DNA of 14,401 nucleotides. Source: an uncultured Campylobacter sp. (GTDB lineage: Bacteria > Campylobacterota > Campylobacteria > Campylobacterales > Campylobacteraceae). The DNA is taken from positions 1-14,401 of the forward strand of contig NZ_CALKTQ010000215.1 of the NCBI RefSeq assembly GCF_937997465.1, written 5' to 3'. The stretch's first letter is position 1, and each line of letters opens with the position of its first letter. The translations under genes and the position numbers were made by a program. Below the pieces are notes generated by a model. That model worked only from the letters and a program-made list of their open reading frames with translations. It was not told where the DNA came from and did no database searches. Of this stretch, positions 7,885 to 14,401 are shown one piece after another.

Positions 7885-8118
7885 ATGGCAATATTTGATG
7901 ACGTAAGAGACGTAGTGGTCGAGCAACTAAGCGTGGCTCCAGATGCGGTAAAGCTTGAGTCTAAGATTATCGAGGATCTAGGTGCAGACTCGCTTGACGT
8001 AGTCGAGCTAGTTATGGCTCTTGAGGAGAAATTTGAAGTAGAGATACCTGATAGCGACGCCGAGAAACTAATCACTATAAACGACGTCGTAACCTACATC
8101 GAGAACCTAAATAAATAA
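7885..8118 (+). CDS. acpP: Acyl carrier protein
   Basis: Small acidic carrier of growing acyl chains, 77 residues as in other bacterial ACPs. The 4'-phosphopantetheine attachment site is S36 in the GADSLDVVEL motif (33-42). Strongly acidic helices surround it (ALEEKFEVEIPDSDAEK). An AGGAG box lies just before the ATG at 7885. It is followed 19 bases later by fabF. The position between fabG and fabF is the usual bacterial arrangement. Confidence 0.97.
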   Translation: MAIFDDVRDVVVEQLSVAPDAVKLESKIIEDLGADSLDVVELVMALEEKFEVEIPDSDAEKLITINDVVTYIENLNK

Positions 8119-8126
8119 GTTTTTGT

Positions 8127-8132
8127 AAGGAG
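8127..8132 (+). promoter_or_regulatory. Strong Shine-Dalgarno that sets a TTG start for fabF
   Basis: AAGGAG lies five bases before TTG at 8138. The FabF family N-terminus (KRVVVTGIGM) begins directly after this TTG, and no in-frame ATG lies upstream at a usable distance, so TTG is the start. Confidence 0.85.
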
Positions 8133-8137
8133 AGATC

Positions 8138-9346
8138 TTGAAAAGAGTCGTAGTAACCGGGATTGGGATGATCAACGCTTTAGGGCTCGACAAGGATAGT
8201 TCATTTAAGGCTATCTGCGAAGGTAAAACCGGCGTAAAAAAGATAACCTCTTTTGACGTGAGCGATTTTCCAGTTCAGATTGCTGCCGAGATAACGGACT
8301 TTGACCCGCTTAGCGTGATGGACGCCAAGGAGGTAAAAAAGGTCGATAGATTTATCCAGCTTGGATTAAAAGCTGCTAAAGAGGCTATGGCCGATGCAAA
8401 TTTCAGCGAATTTGACGCTGAAAATTTCGGCGTTAGTTCAGCTGCTGGCATAGGCGGTTTGCCTAATATCGAAAAAAACTCCAATATCTTGCTTGAAAAA
8501 GGCTCAAGACGAATTTCTCCATTTTTTATACCTTCTGCGCTAGTAAATATGCTAGGCGGCATAGTTTCGATAGAGCACGGCTTAAAGGGGCCTAATATCT
8601 CTAGCGTAACTGCATGCGCGGCATCTACTCACGCCATCATCGAAGCGGCTAAAACCATTATGGTCGGTGAAGCGCAAAAGATGCTAGTCGTAGGCTCCGA
8701 GTCTACGGTTTGCGGCGTAGGTATCGGGGGATTTGCGGCTATGAAAGCGCTTTCTACTAGAAACGACGATCCACAAACGGCATCAAGACCTTTTGATAAA
8801 GACAGAGATGGCTTTGTTATGGGCGAAGGTAGCGGTGCACTCGTGCTCGAAGAGTATGAAAGCGCTAAGGCTAGAGGGGCTAAAATTTATGCCGAGGTGG
8901 TCGGTTTTGGCGAGAGTGGCGACGCGTATCATATAACTTCGCCTTCACTCGAAGGGCCGCTTTCTGCGATGAAAAAGGCCTTAAAAATGGCTGGAAATTT
9001 ACAGATCGACTACATTAATGCACACGGCACCTCGACACCGACCAATGATAAAAACGAAACTGCAGCATTAAAGGCTCTTTTTGGCGGCAATGTACCGCCG
9101 GTTAGCTCTACCAAGGGGCAAACTGGACACTGCCTTGGCGCGGCTGGCGCGATAGAGGCTGTCGTATCTATAATGGCTATGCAAGAAGGTCTTATACCGC
9201 CTACGATAAACTATACAACAAAAGACGAGGAATGCGACCTGGACTACGTGCCAAACGTGGCTAGAAAAGCTGAGCTAAACGCCGTTATGAGCAACTCTTT
9301 TGGATTTGGCGGCACGAACGGCTCTATTATATTTAAGAAGATATAA
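8138..9346 (+). CDS. fabF: 3-oxoacyl-[acyl-carrier-protein] synthase II
   Basis: Condensing enzyme that extends acyl-ACP with malonyl-ACP. At 402 residues it is slightly shorter than the E. coli enzyme but complete. The catalytic triad is visible: C160 in SVTACAAS (156-163), H296 in NAHGTSTPTND (294-304) and H331 in STKGQTGHCLGAAGA (323-337), with K326 in the same motif. The C-terminal SNSFGFGGTN loop is present. Translation starts at TTG, set by an AAGGAG box. The stop codon overlaps the accA start by one base (TAATG), so the two are probably translationally coupled. FabB/FabF subtype cannot be separated with certainty by motif, but context and length favour FabF. Confidence 0.95.
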   Translation: MKRVVVTGIGMINALGLDKDSSFKAICEGKTGVKKITSFDVSDFPVQIAAEITDFDPLSVMDAKEVKKVDRFIQLGLKAAKEAMADANFSEFDAENFGVSSAAGIGGLPNIEKNSNILLEKGSRRISPFFIPSALVNMLGGIVSIEHGLKGPNISSVTACAASTHAIIEAAKTIMVGEAQKMLVVGSESTVCGVGIGGFAAMKALSTRNDDPQTASRPFDKDRDGFVMGEGSGALVLEEYESAKARGAKIYAEVVGFGESGDAYHITSPSLEGPLSAMKKALKMAGNLQIDYINAHGTSTPTNDKNETAALKALFGGNVPPVSSTKGQTGHCLGAAGAIEAVVSIMAMQEGLIPPTINYTTKDEECDLDYVPNVARKAELNAVMSNSFGFGGTNGSIIFKKI

Positions 9347-10287
9347 TGGCAAGTTATCTAGACTTTGAGCAGGGTATCAAACAAATAGATGATGATATCG
9401 CAAACGCGAGGATTCGCGGCGATGAACACGCAGTAGAAATTCTAAATAAAAATTTAGAAAAAGAGACCGCTAAAATTTACAAAAACCTTAACGAGTTTCA
9501 GCGTCTTGCTTTAGCTCGTCATCCGGATCGCCCTTATGCTATCGACTACATTAAGGGTATGATGAGGGATTACTATGAGCTTCACGGCGATAGAGCGTAT
9601 CGCGACGACGGGGCGATAGTTTGCTTTATCGGCTATATAGGCTCTAAAAAAGTCGTCGTGATAGGCGAGCAAAAGGGTCGAGGAACCAAAAATAAACTAA
9701 AAAGAAATTTTGGTATGCCTCATCCCGAGGGTTACCGTAAAGCCTTACGAATAGCTAAGATGGCTGAGAAATTTGGACTTCCTGTACTGTTTTTGATTGA
9801 TACTCCAGGCGCGTATCCAGGCGTTGCGGCTGAGGAGCGCGGTCAAAGCGAGGCGATCGCTAGAAATTTATTTGAATTTGCAAATTTAAAAACTCCGATG
9901 ATAGCCGTCGTTATAGGCGAGGGGGGAAGCGGCGGAGCTCTAGCTATAGGCGTAGCCGATAAGCTAGCTATGATGCGAAATTCAGTTTTCTCGGTTATCT
10001 CGCCGGAGGGTTGCGCAGCTATACTTTGGAACGACCCATCAAAACAAGAGCAAGCTACTAAAGCACTAAAAATAACTGCTGACGATCTAAAAAGCTTAAA
10101 TTTGATAGACGACGTCATAGAAGAGCCGATAAATGGCGCTCACAGAGATAAAGAGACTGCCGTAAAAGCGCTTGCGAGTTATTTTATAACCGAGCTAGAT
10201 AAACTTGAAAAGCTAAAAGTAGATGAGCTTTTAAACGCCAGAATAGCTAAAATCTTATCTGCAGGCGCATTTGAAGAGGGCAAATAG
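9346..10287 (+). CDS. accA: Acetyl-CoA carboxylase carboxyltransferase, alpha subunit
   Basis: Alpha half of the carboxyltransferase that moves CO2 from biotin-BCCP to acetyl-CoA, making malonyl-CoA for the neighbouring fabF. The 313 residues are normal length. The N-terminal ~70 residues are helical. The crotonase-like core follows, with GEQKGRGTKNKLKRNFG (107-123), MPHPEGYRKALR (124-135), IDTPGAYPGVAAEERGQ (151-167), GEGGSGGALA (191-200) and SPEGCAAILW (219-228), all hallmarks of AccA. It starts at ATG overlapping the fabF stop. It is the last gene of the plus-strand fatty-acid block and is followed by a strong inverted repeat. No accD is in view, so the beta subunit must be encoded elsewhere. 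Confidence 0.97.
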   Translation: MASYLDFEQGIKQIDDDIANARIRGDEHAVEILNKNLEKETAKIYKNLNEFQRLALARHPDRPYAIDYIKGMMRDYYELHGDRAYRDDGAIVCFIGYIGSKKVVVIGEQKGRGTKNKLKRNFGMPHPEGYRKALRIAKMAEKFGLPVLFLIDTPGAYPGVAAEERGQSEAIARNLFEFANLKTPMIAVVIGEGGSGGALAIGVADKLAMMRNSVFSVISPEGCAAILWNDPSKQEQATKALKITADDLKSLNLIDDVIEEPINGAHRDKETAVKALASYFITELDKLEKLKVDELLNARIAKILSAGAFEEGK

Positions 10288-10304
10288 CGCTAAAAAATAG
10301 TACT

Positions 10305-10335
10305 CTTACAAAAAGTTGCTTGAACTTTTTGTAAG
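10305..10335 (+). terminator. Hairpin after accA, probable terminator
   Basis: A perfect 13-base-pair inverted repeat has arms CTTACAAAAAGTT (10305-10317) and AACTTTTTGTAAG (10323-10335) and a 5-base loop. It begins 18 bases after the accA stop codon and is followed by the T-rich TTGCTTATTTATTT rather than a clean T-run, so termination efficiency is uncertain. Confidence 0.6.
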
Positions 10336-10593
10336 TTGCTTATTTATTTCCGAATTATTCAAATTTGCACGAGTCTTACAGAAAATATTCGTAAAACCAA
10401 AATAATCTTACTAAAATTAGTTTAATGGCTTCTTGGCACAAAATACCTGTTTTATAATTTTATGTTATGTAGAAAAGTTATAAAATAGTATTTAGAAAAT
10501 GCATTTGGGTCAAAAGATGGTTTGAAAAATAAATTTGGCCACATAAGTTTTAAATTTGCAAATTTGAAACTTACCCGCCAGCCGCCTTTAAAT
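10336..10593. other. Gene-free AT-rich gap between convergent genes
   Basis: The gap between accA and the broken binding-protein gene is 306 bases long in total. Apart from the hairpin at its left end and a long palindrome at 10544-10573, I see only AT-rich DNA with the AAATTT motifs typical of this genome. I see no RNA gene or coding frame worth calling. Confidence 0.5.
10544..10573 (-). terminator. Long palindrome, possible terminator of the minus-strand binding-protein gene
   Basis: Fifteen-base arms, TAAGTTTTAAATTTG (10544-10558) and CAAATTTGAAACTTA (10559-10573), pair with one T/G mismatch. The structure lies 21 bases past the end of the minus-strand gene and is followed in that direction by ATTTATTTTT. 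The plus-strand version would pair with a G-U wobble, so it might work both ways. AAATTTG palindromes are common in this genome, so chance cannot be excluded. Confidence 0.4.
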
Positions 10594-11361
10594 TTATTCT
10601 GAAATATCCTTATCAAAATATTTCATTGATATTTCTTTTAGCTTGCCCTCGGCTCGTAGCTCGTTTAGGGCTTTGTTTATCGCTTCCAGTAGTTCGGCGT
10701 TGCCTTTATGTACGACTACGGCCGTATACATCGTGTCCTCGCCCGCAACTATAAGCTTTATAGGCGCTTTTGGGTGTTGCTTTTTGTAGTCGTAGAACAT
10801 CACGGCGTCGTCTATCGTGTCGTCGGCGCGCTTGGTGATTATGAGATTTATCTGGTCGCTTAGGCTATTGGCTACGACGAGCTTTGCGCCGTATTTCTAG
10901 ACAGTTGGGATCCACATGCTATTTACTGAGTGCGTCGAGCGTTTGCCCTTTAGATCGGCGAAGCTCTTGATATCGTCGTCATCCTCGTGCACGATAATCG
11001 CCGAGTACGAGGTCATGTATGGCACGGAGTAGTCGTACTTTTTCTTGCGCTCTTCGGTAATGCTTACTTGGTTAAACACGGTGTCCGCCTTGCCCGCGTC
11101 AAACGCCGCTAGCATCGCGTTCCACGAGGCTTCGATAAATTTAGGCTTTAGGCCTAGTTTGCCTGCGACCGCCCTTGCGATCTCGACGTCGTAGCCCATC
11201 AGCTCGTCTTTTTCATTGTGAAACAAAAACGGCGAATACACTCCCTCGGTAGCGATAGTGATCACACCATCCTTTTTGATCTGCTCGAGCGATTTTGCGC
11301 TGGCTAAATTTAAACAAACGGCAAGCGCCGCACCTAGTTTTAAAATTTGTCTTAGCTTCAT
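10594..11361 (-). pseudogene. Amino-acid ABC transporter substrate-binding protein, interrupted by an amber codon
   Basis: Periplasmic solute-binding protein of the polar amino acid family, closest by eye to cystine-type binders. A Sec signal peptide ends at about residue 22 (LASA|KS). Family signatures include GVYSPFLFHNE, ELMGYDVEIARAVAGKLG, NQVSITEERKKKYDYSVPY and FADLKGKR. The reading frame is broken by TAG at 10897-10899 (codon 155), between IPTV and KYGAKLVVANS. The frame continues downstream unshifted for 100 residues (through GEDTMYTAVV and LKEISMKYFDKD) to a normal stop, so the total of 255 codons matches the family. One substitution explains the break, for example CAG or GAG to TAG. 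AAGGAG precedes the ATG at 11361. No permease or ATPase gene is adjacent. Suppression, real inactivation or sequencing error are all possible. Confidence 0.85.
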
Positions 11362-11401
11362 GCTAACTCCTTTTGTGAAATTTGAAAATAAAATCGTAAA
11401 A

Positions 11402-11415
11402 ATCGCGATCGCGAT
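11402..11415. promoter_or_regulatory. Perfect 14-base palindrome upstream of the binding-protein gene
   Basis: ATCGCGATCGCGAT is self-complementary over all 14 bases and lies 41 bases upstream of the start at 11361, in otherwise AT-rich DNA. The position suits an operator, but the core is also a simple repeat of CGCGAT, and no regulator is known to me for it. Confidence 0.3.
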
Positions 11416-11473
11416 ATAAATTTAAATTTGACGGACCGATAAAAAGCCGACAAAACCCGCCGTAACGCAAGCC

Positions 11474-12301
11474 CTATCCCTCGCAAAGCTTACCGCATGC
11501 GTCGGCGCGGCACCTGCCGCAGTGAGTCATTTGGTGAATGGAGTCGCCGATTAGCTTTCGCATGCTGCGAATTTCTTCGTTTGATGGCGATTTTATATTT
11601 GCAAAAGGGGTGTCATGCACGGGGATCATCGCCATGCAGTTCATGATATCGGCCTGCCACTCTTTGGCCTTTTTCGCGATTTCGGGGACGTGATCCATAT
11701 TGACGCCGGGGATTACGACCGTATTGATCTTTACGATCATGCGGGCTTCTTTTAGCTTGCGGATCCCTTCCTCTTGGCGCTCCCCAAGAATTCTAGCGCC
11801 ATCCTCGCCGCGATAAATTTTGTTTTTGTGGCGCACCCACGCATAAATTTTGCCGCCCACTTCGGGCGTTACGGCATTAACGGTCACCGTCACGTGGCTC
11901 ACGCCGATTCGCACGATATCGTCCACATGCTCGGGCAGAGCTAGGCCGTTTGTGGATAGGCAAAGTAGGGCATGAGGGAAGCGGGCTTTGCATTTTTCAA
12001 AGGTCGCTAGGGTTTTGTCGGCATCGCACATAGGATCCCCGGGTCCTGCGATACCGATGACCGAGATGTCTTGCCTAAATTTAAATAGATTTTCCACGTA
12101 CTCTACGGCCTCGTCCGGGCTCTGCACCCTCCCGGTTACGCCGGGGCGATTTTCGTTTGCGCAATCGTAGATGCGGTTGCAAAAATTGCATTGGATATTA
12201 CAATGCGGCGCTACGGGAAGGTGCACGCGCCCGTAGGCGGCGGACGCTTTTTTGCTAAAGCAGGGGTGGTTGTCGAAGGAGGGTTTGGCGAAAAAATTCA
12301 T
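11474..12301 (-). CDS. NifB-like radical SAM protein (stand-alone core, no NifX domain)
   Basis: The 275 residues closely match the radical SAM core of NifB, which in diazotrophs fuses two 4Fe-4S clusters and inserts carbon to make the 8Fe cofactor precursor NifB-co. Visible signatures are HPCFS with C14; the SAM-cluster motif CNIQCNFC (C34, C38, C41), followed by NRIYDCANENRPGV with C47; the glycine-rich GIAGPGDP (83-90); LCLSTNGL (113-120); and a C-terminal HCGRCRADACG with C261 and C264. These cover the cysteines expected for the extra clusters. I chose ATG at 12301 because family similarity begins there and it overlaps the upstream stop by one base (TGATG). AAGGAA lies nine bases upstream. 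The open frame runs 35 codons further up, inside the upstream gene. No nitrogenase gene is in the window, so the product and client protein are unknown. Confidence 0.85.
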   Translation of the reverse strand: MNFFAKPSFDNHPCFSKKASAAYGRVHLPVAPHCNIQCNFCNRIYDCANENRPGVTGRVQSPDEAVEYVENLFKFRQDISVIGIAGPGDPMCDADKTLATFEKCKARFPHALLCLSTNGLALPEHVDDIVRIGVSHVTVTVNAVTPEVGGKIYAWVRHKNKIYRGEDGARILGERQEEGIRKLKEARMIVKINTVVIPGVNMDHVPEIAKKAKEWQADIMNCMAMIPVHDTPFANIKSPSNEEIRSMRKLIGDSIHQMTHCGRCRADACGKLCEG

Positions 12302-13077
12302 CAATCTTTTTTCCTTCCGAATTTGATGGCGTCCGCGTGGCAAACGTCCATACAATCGCCGCAGTTCGTGCAGTTCATCTCGTCCGGTCTCGTGCCCATT
12401 TCGCATTTGCGCAAACAGGCGTTGCAGTTGTCGCAGGCGCTCGTTTTATAAACGCGAAATATTGAAATTTTACGCAGCAGCTCCATTATGCCGCCGCTAG
12501 GACAGGCGAAGCGGCACCATAAATTTGCGACGATCAAGGACGCAGCGATGAGAGCTGCGACGACGGCAGTGCGAACCGCCCAGTACCAGTCGGAAAATTT
12601 AAAGGACATGATAACGGCGTTTAGGTACTCGTCGCTGGTGCGGATAGGGATCATAACGCGAGGGTTGCCGTAGATAAAATATACGCCCGCGCTAAGCAAA
12701 ACGGCTAGAACCATGCCTATCTGCGCATATCGTAGCTTCCTGTTATTTTTTAGCTTAAGCTTAAAAGCGGCAAATTTGCCGAGCATTTGATTTACGAATC
12801 CGCCCGGGCAAAGCCAGCCGCAAAACGCGCGCCCAAGGAAAATAACAAGCACGGGGATAAACAGCCAAAAGCCGAAAAACACGGTCGCGATCCGCCCCCA
12901 GCACGTAACGATCGGACAGGATTGGCAGTTTACGAAAGGCACGATAAAAGGGCATCTAAAAATCCCGTAATACGCCCATTGCCCGATCGCGCCGATAAAA
13001 ATCAGCTGCACCAATCGACGAATTTTAGTTAGCCTAGAGACTTTTTTCATCTTTGCCATATTTACGATACTAAACAT
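12301..13077 (-). CDS. NapH-like membrane 4Fe-4S polyferredoxin
   Basis: This 258-residue membrane protein should carry electrons between the quinone pool or periplasm and a cytoplasmic partner. Hydrophobic segments lie at about 22-40, 64-83, 118-136 and 167-186. Two CxxxCP motifs of the NapH/NosR/CcoG group are present, FCGWLCPGG (85-93) and CRFACPSGG (188-196). The C-terminus carries two ferredoxin-type clusters: C215, C218, C221, C225 and C236, C239, C242, C246. An N-terminal group C42, C51, C54, C59 (NCQSCPIVTCWGR) is additional. The ATG at 13077 overlaps the upstream stop by eight bases. Internal ATGs at residues 7 and 10 are possible starts, as no strong Shine-Dalgarno decides. Being locked between the binding-protein and NifB-like genes suggests it feeds electrons to this system rather than to nitrate reductase. 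Confidence 0.85.
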   Translation of the reverse strand: MFSIVNMAKMKKVSRLTKIRRLVQLIFIGAIGQWAYYGIFRCPFIVPFVNCQSCPIVTCWGRIATVFFGFWLFIPVLVIFLGRAFCGWLCPGGFVNQMLGKFAAFKLKLKNNRKLRYAQIGMVLAVLLSAGVYFIYGNPRVMIPIRTSDEYLNAVIMSFKFSDWYWAVRTAVVAALIAASLIVANLWCRFACPSGGIMELLRKISIFRVYKTSACDNCNACLRKCEMGTRPDEMNCTNCGDCMDVCHADAIKFGRKKD

Positions 13078-13927
13078 CTTTTACACCAAACCTTTCTATG
13101 AGTTCAAGCCCGCGCGCCGAATGGATGGAGGTAAAGCCGTGCCGCTCGAAAATTTCCTGCCCGTCCGAGCAGACGAAGTCCGCAAAGTCATCGGCAAGCT
13201 TCTCGTCTTTTACGTATTTCATGATATTTAGCGTAAAGGTAAGCGGCCCCGGCGGGATGAGTTTCTCGTCGATAGGCATATATTCGATCCTATCTTTAAA
13301 CCTATCGTGCGTCGTTAGGCGCTTTTCGATGATGGACGCATCGCCCTTTCCGTCTACTAGATCGCACATCATGGTAATAACGCACGCTCCGTTGGCGACC
13401 ATATTTTTCATAACGGGCCCCGTGAGACCTGAATTTTTCAAAATTCCCTTTACCGGTCCGCTACCCGGAGGCGATGCCCTTAGCGGCAGCATCACCCGCA
13501 CGCCGGGCTCTGCTAGATCCTTCAGATCGCGAATGCCCGCGGGATTTCCCTTCGGCACTACTAAAACGTAGTCGGTAAAACATAGCGGTCTAAAGCGGAG
13601 GCTAAGGCCAGCCTTACGCAGTTTTTGAGACAGCTCCAAAACGCGAGCGCCGAAAACCTCCGTCTTGCCTTGCAAGGCTAGCAGCGACTTTCCGAGCGCA
13701 CCCGCAAAGGCGCCGGTGTACTGGATATTATGTCCCGTCCTTGACTCATAAATGGCGTTTAGCTCGTTAAATGCTTCGGACAGTCCTCCGCACGACCAAA
13801 CCTGCAGGGAACCTGGCTTAAACGGCGTGAAGCCGGCGAGCATCGATTCGGGTCCGGCGATGGCGGCTGCCGCTAAAGCTCCTTTTAAAAAGCCGCGACG
13901 AGATTCGTCTATCTCCTTAAATTTCAT
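13070..13927 (-). CDS. Tat-exported ModA-like periplasmic substrate-binding protein
   Basis: Periplasmic type-2 binding protein of 285 residues. The N-terminus has a twin-arginine motif, ESRRGFLKG (8-16), then a hydrophobic stretch (17-25), so it is probably exported folded, which suggests it binds a cofactor or a tightly held ligand. The mature part resembles the molybdate/tungstate-type binders: VWSCGGLSEAFNEL (43-56), a TGHNIQYTGAFAGALGK segment (64-80), YVLVVPKGNPAGIRDLKDLA (120-139) and SPPGSGP (152-158). AGGAG lies upstream of the ATG at 13927. Its stop overlaps the polyferredoxin start. No permease or ATP-binding gene is adjacent. The ligand is not known from sequence; molybdate, tungstate or another oxyanion is a guess from the family. 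Confidence 0.75.
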   Translation of the reverse strand: MKFKEIDESRRGFLKGALAAAAIAGPESMLAGFTPFKPGSLQVWSCGGLSEAFNELNAIYESRTGHNIQYTGAFAGALGKSLLALQGKTEVFGARVLELSQKLRKAGLSLRFRPLCFTDYVLVVPKGNPAGIRDLKDLAEPGVRVMLPLRASPPGSGPVKGILKNSGLTGPVMKNMVANGACVITMMCDLVDGKGDASIIEKRLTTHDRFKDRIEYMPIDEKLIPPGPLTFTLNIMKYVKDEKLADDFADFVCSDGQEIFERHGFTSIHSARGLELIERFGVKDV

Positions 13928-13999
13928 GCAACCTCTCCTTTCTTTGGTTTGTTTTTAAATTTAAAAAATTCTTCATTTCAAAATTTCAAACAGTATCGA

Positions 14000-14401
14000 T
14001 TAAAGTAGCTCGATAAACGCTTCCAAGCGCGTGCGTATCTGCCCGACGTCTTGTTTTGAATAATCGGTCTCTAGCGACATATAGTTCGCTCCCGCTTCGC
14101 GGCTCGCCTCTTTGATCTTGTTCGTCTCGATCGCGTAGGTGTGGCAGCCGCTTAGCACGACGTCGATGACGCCGTCTGCTTGATACTCGCGGATAAATTC
14201 CTTGATAATATCCGAGCGTGCGTCGTTTTGATACATCACCGAACATGGAATTTTAAGGTAGCGCTCGGCGATATTTGCGACTAGATCGCCTTCGGTTTGC
14301 GCTTAGCGAGGACGGTCTCGGCAAATACCGTGCATAGGGGCTTAGTTTGATCGCGGGATTTTTGCGGGCGGTTTTGTAAATTTCGCTTAGCTCTAGCCCC
14401 A
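14000..14401 (-). pseudogene. 2-hydroxyacyl-CoA dehydratase / double-cubane (HgdB) family protein, 3' part, frameshifted
   Basis: The last 100 codons (14302 down to the TAA at 14000-14002) give a clear HgdB/BcrC-family C-terminus: EGDLVANIAERYLKIPCSVM, ADGVIDVVLSGCHTYAIET, then LETDYSKQDVGQIRTRLEAF. PC and GC cysteines are candidate cluster ligands. Upstream, this frame meets TAA at 14303-14305. Another frame, from 14399, reads the plausible GLELSEIYKTARKNPAIKLS, and a short third-frame stretch, FAETVLA, lies between. Restoring one continuous protein would need about two single-base insertions, near 14320 and near 14305. Even so, I could not match the spacing of the upstream part to the family, so a larger deletion is also possible. 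The gene runs off the right edge. It precedes the Tat-exported protein by 72 bases on the same strand. Real decay and sequencing error cannot be told apart here. Confidence 0.65.

Noticed and set aside
11474..12301. A nitrogen-fixation locus
   Set aside because: No nifH, nifD, nifK, nifE or nifN sequence is in the window, so NifB similarity alone does not support diazotrophy.
12302..12406. Upstream extension of the NifB-like frame
   Set aside because: It lies inside the polyferredoxin gene in another frame and is low-complexity and Arg-rich. Family similarity starts at the ATG at 12301.
12301..13077. Assignment as NapH of a nitrate reductase operon
   Set aside because: No napA, napB, napG or other nitrate reductase gene is adjacent, and the neighbours point to a different pathway.
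13098..13571. Plus-strand open frame of 157 codons
   Set aside because: It is antisense to the clearly coding Tat-exported protein, Ser/Pro-rich and without domain features.

Overview
The window looks like chromosome of a campylobacter-type epsilonproteobacterium, probably one of the higher-GC, anaerobic oral or gut species. The reasons are the AAATTT-rich intergenic DNA, promoters with an extended -10 box and no clear -35, and the gene neighbourhood murD-mraY / gpmI-fabG-acpP-fabF-accA. As far as I recall, most of these genes also sit near one another in Campylobacter jejuni. The species cannot be fixed by reading alone.

Layout, left to right. (1) 1 to about 2797 is the integrase-proximal end of an integrated element, visibly more AT-rich than the DNA to its right. 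It holds a symmetrical array of seven short GCCRAACT repeats (47-205), a RecA-fold RepA-like helicase/ATPase (235-1221, minus) and a P4-type tyrosine recombinase (1295-2578, minus). It abuts the 3' end of an intact tRNA-Phe(GAA) (2797-2872, minus), the likely attachment site. The far end of the element lies off the left edge. (2) 3018-5423 (minus) carries murD and mraY for peptidoglycan precursor synthesis. They diverge from gpmI (5503-6981, plus) across a short promoter region with a good TATAAT box. (3) 7062-10287 (plus) is the fatty-acid block fabG, acpP, fabF, accA. fabF starts with TTG behind a strong Shine-Dalgarno, and fabF/accA share a TAATG junction. A 306-base gap with two strong inverted repeats closes the block. 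(4) 10594-11361 (minus) is a periplasmic amino-acid-binding protein gene broken by one in-frame amber codon. (5) 11474 to the right edge (minus) is a compact, probably co-transcribed cluster. Read in its own direction it contains the 3' end of a 2-hydroxyacyl-CoA dehydratase / double-cubane (HgdB-like) gene that is frameshifted here, a Tat-exported ModA-like binding protein, a NapH-like membrane polyferredoxin, and a NifB-like radical SAM protein that keeps all the recognisable NifB cysteine motifs.

How they work together. Blocks 2 and 3 are housekeeping: lipid-linked cell-wall precursors, glycolytic/gluconeogenic phosphoglycerate interconversion, and malonyl-CoA to acyl-ACP chemistry. The most unusual part is block 5. 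A NifB homologue, whose known product is an 8-iron nitrogenase cofactor precursor, lies beside an HgdB-family gene, a family that includes 8Fe-9S double-cubane proteins. A membrane electron-transfer ferredoxin and an oxyanion-type binding protein are in the same run, and no nitrogenase gene is in view. That suggests a reductase system with a complex Fe-S cofactor, but this is inference. Two broken reading frames in the last 4 kb could be real decay or sequencing error.
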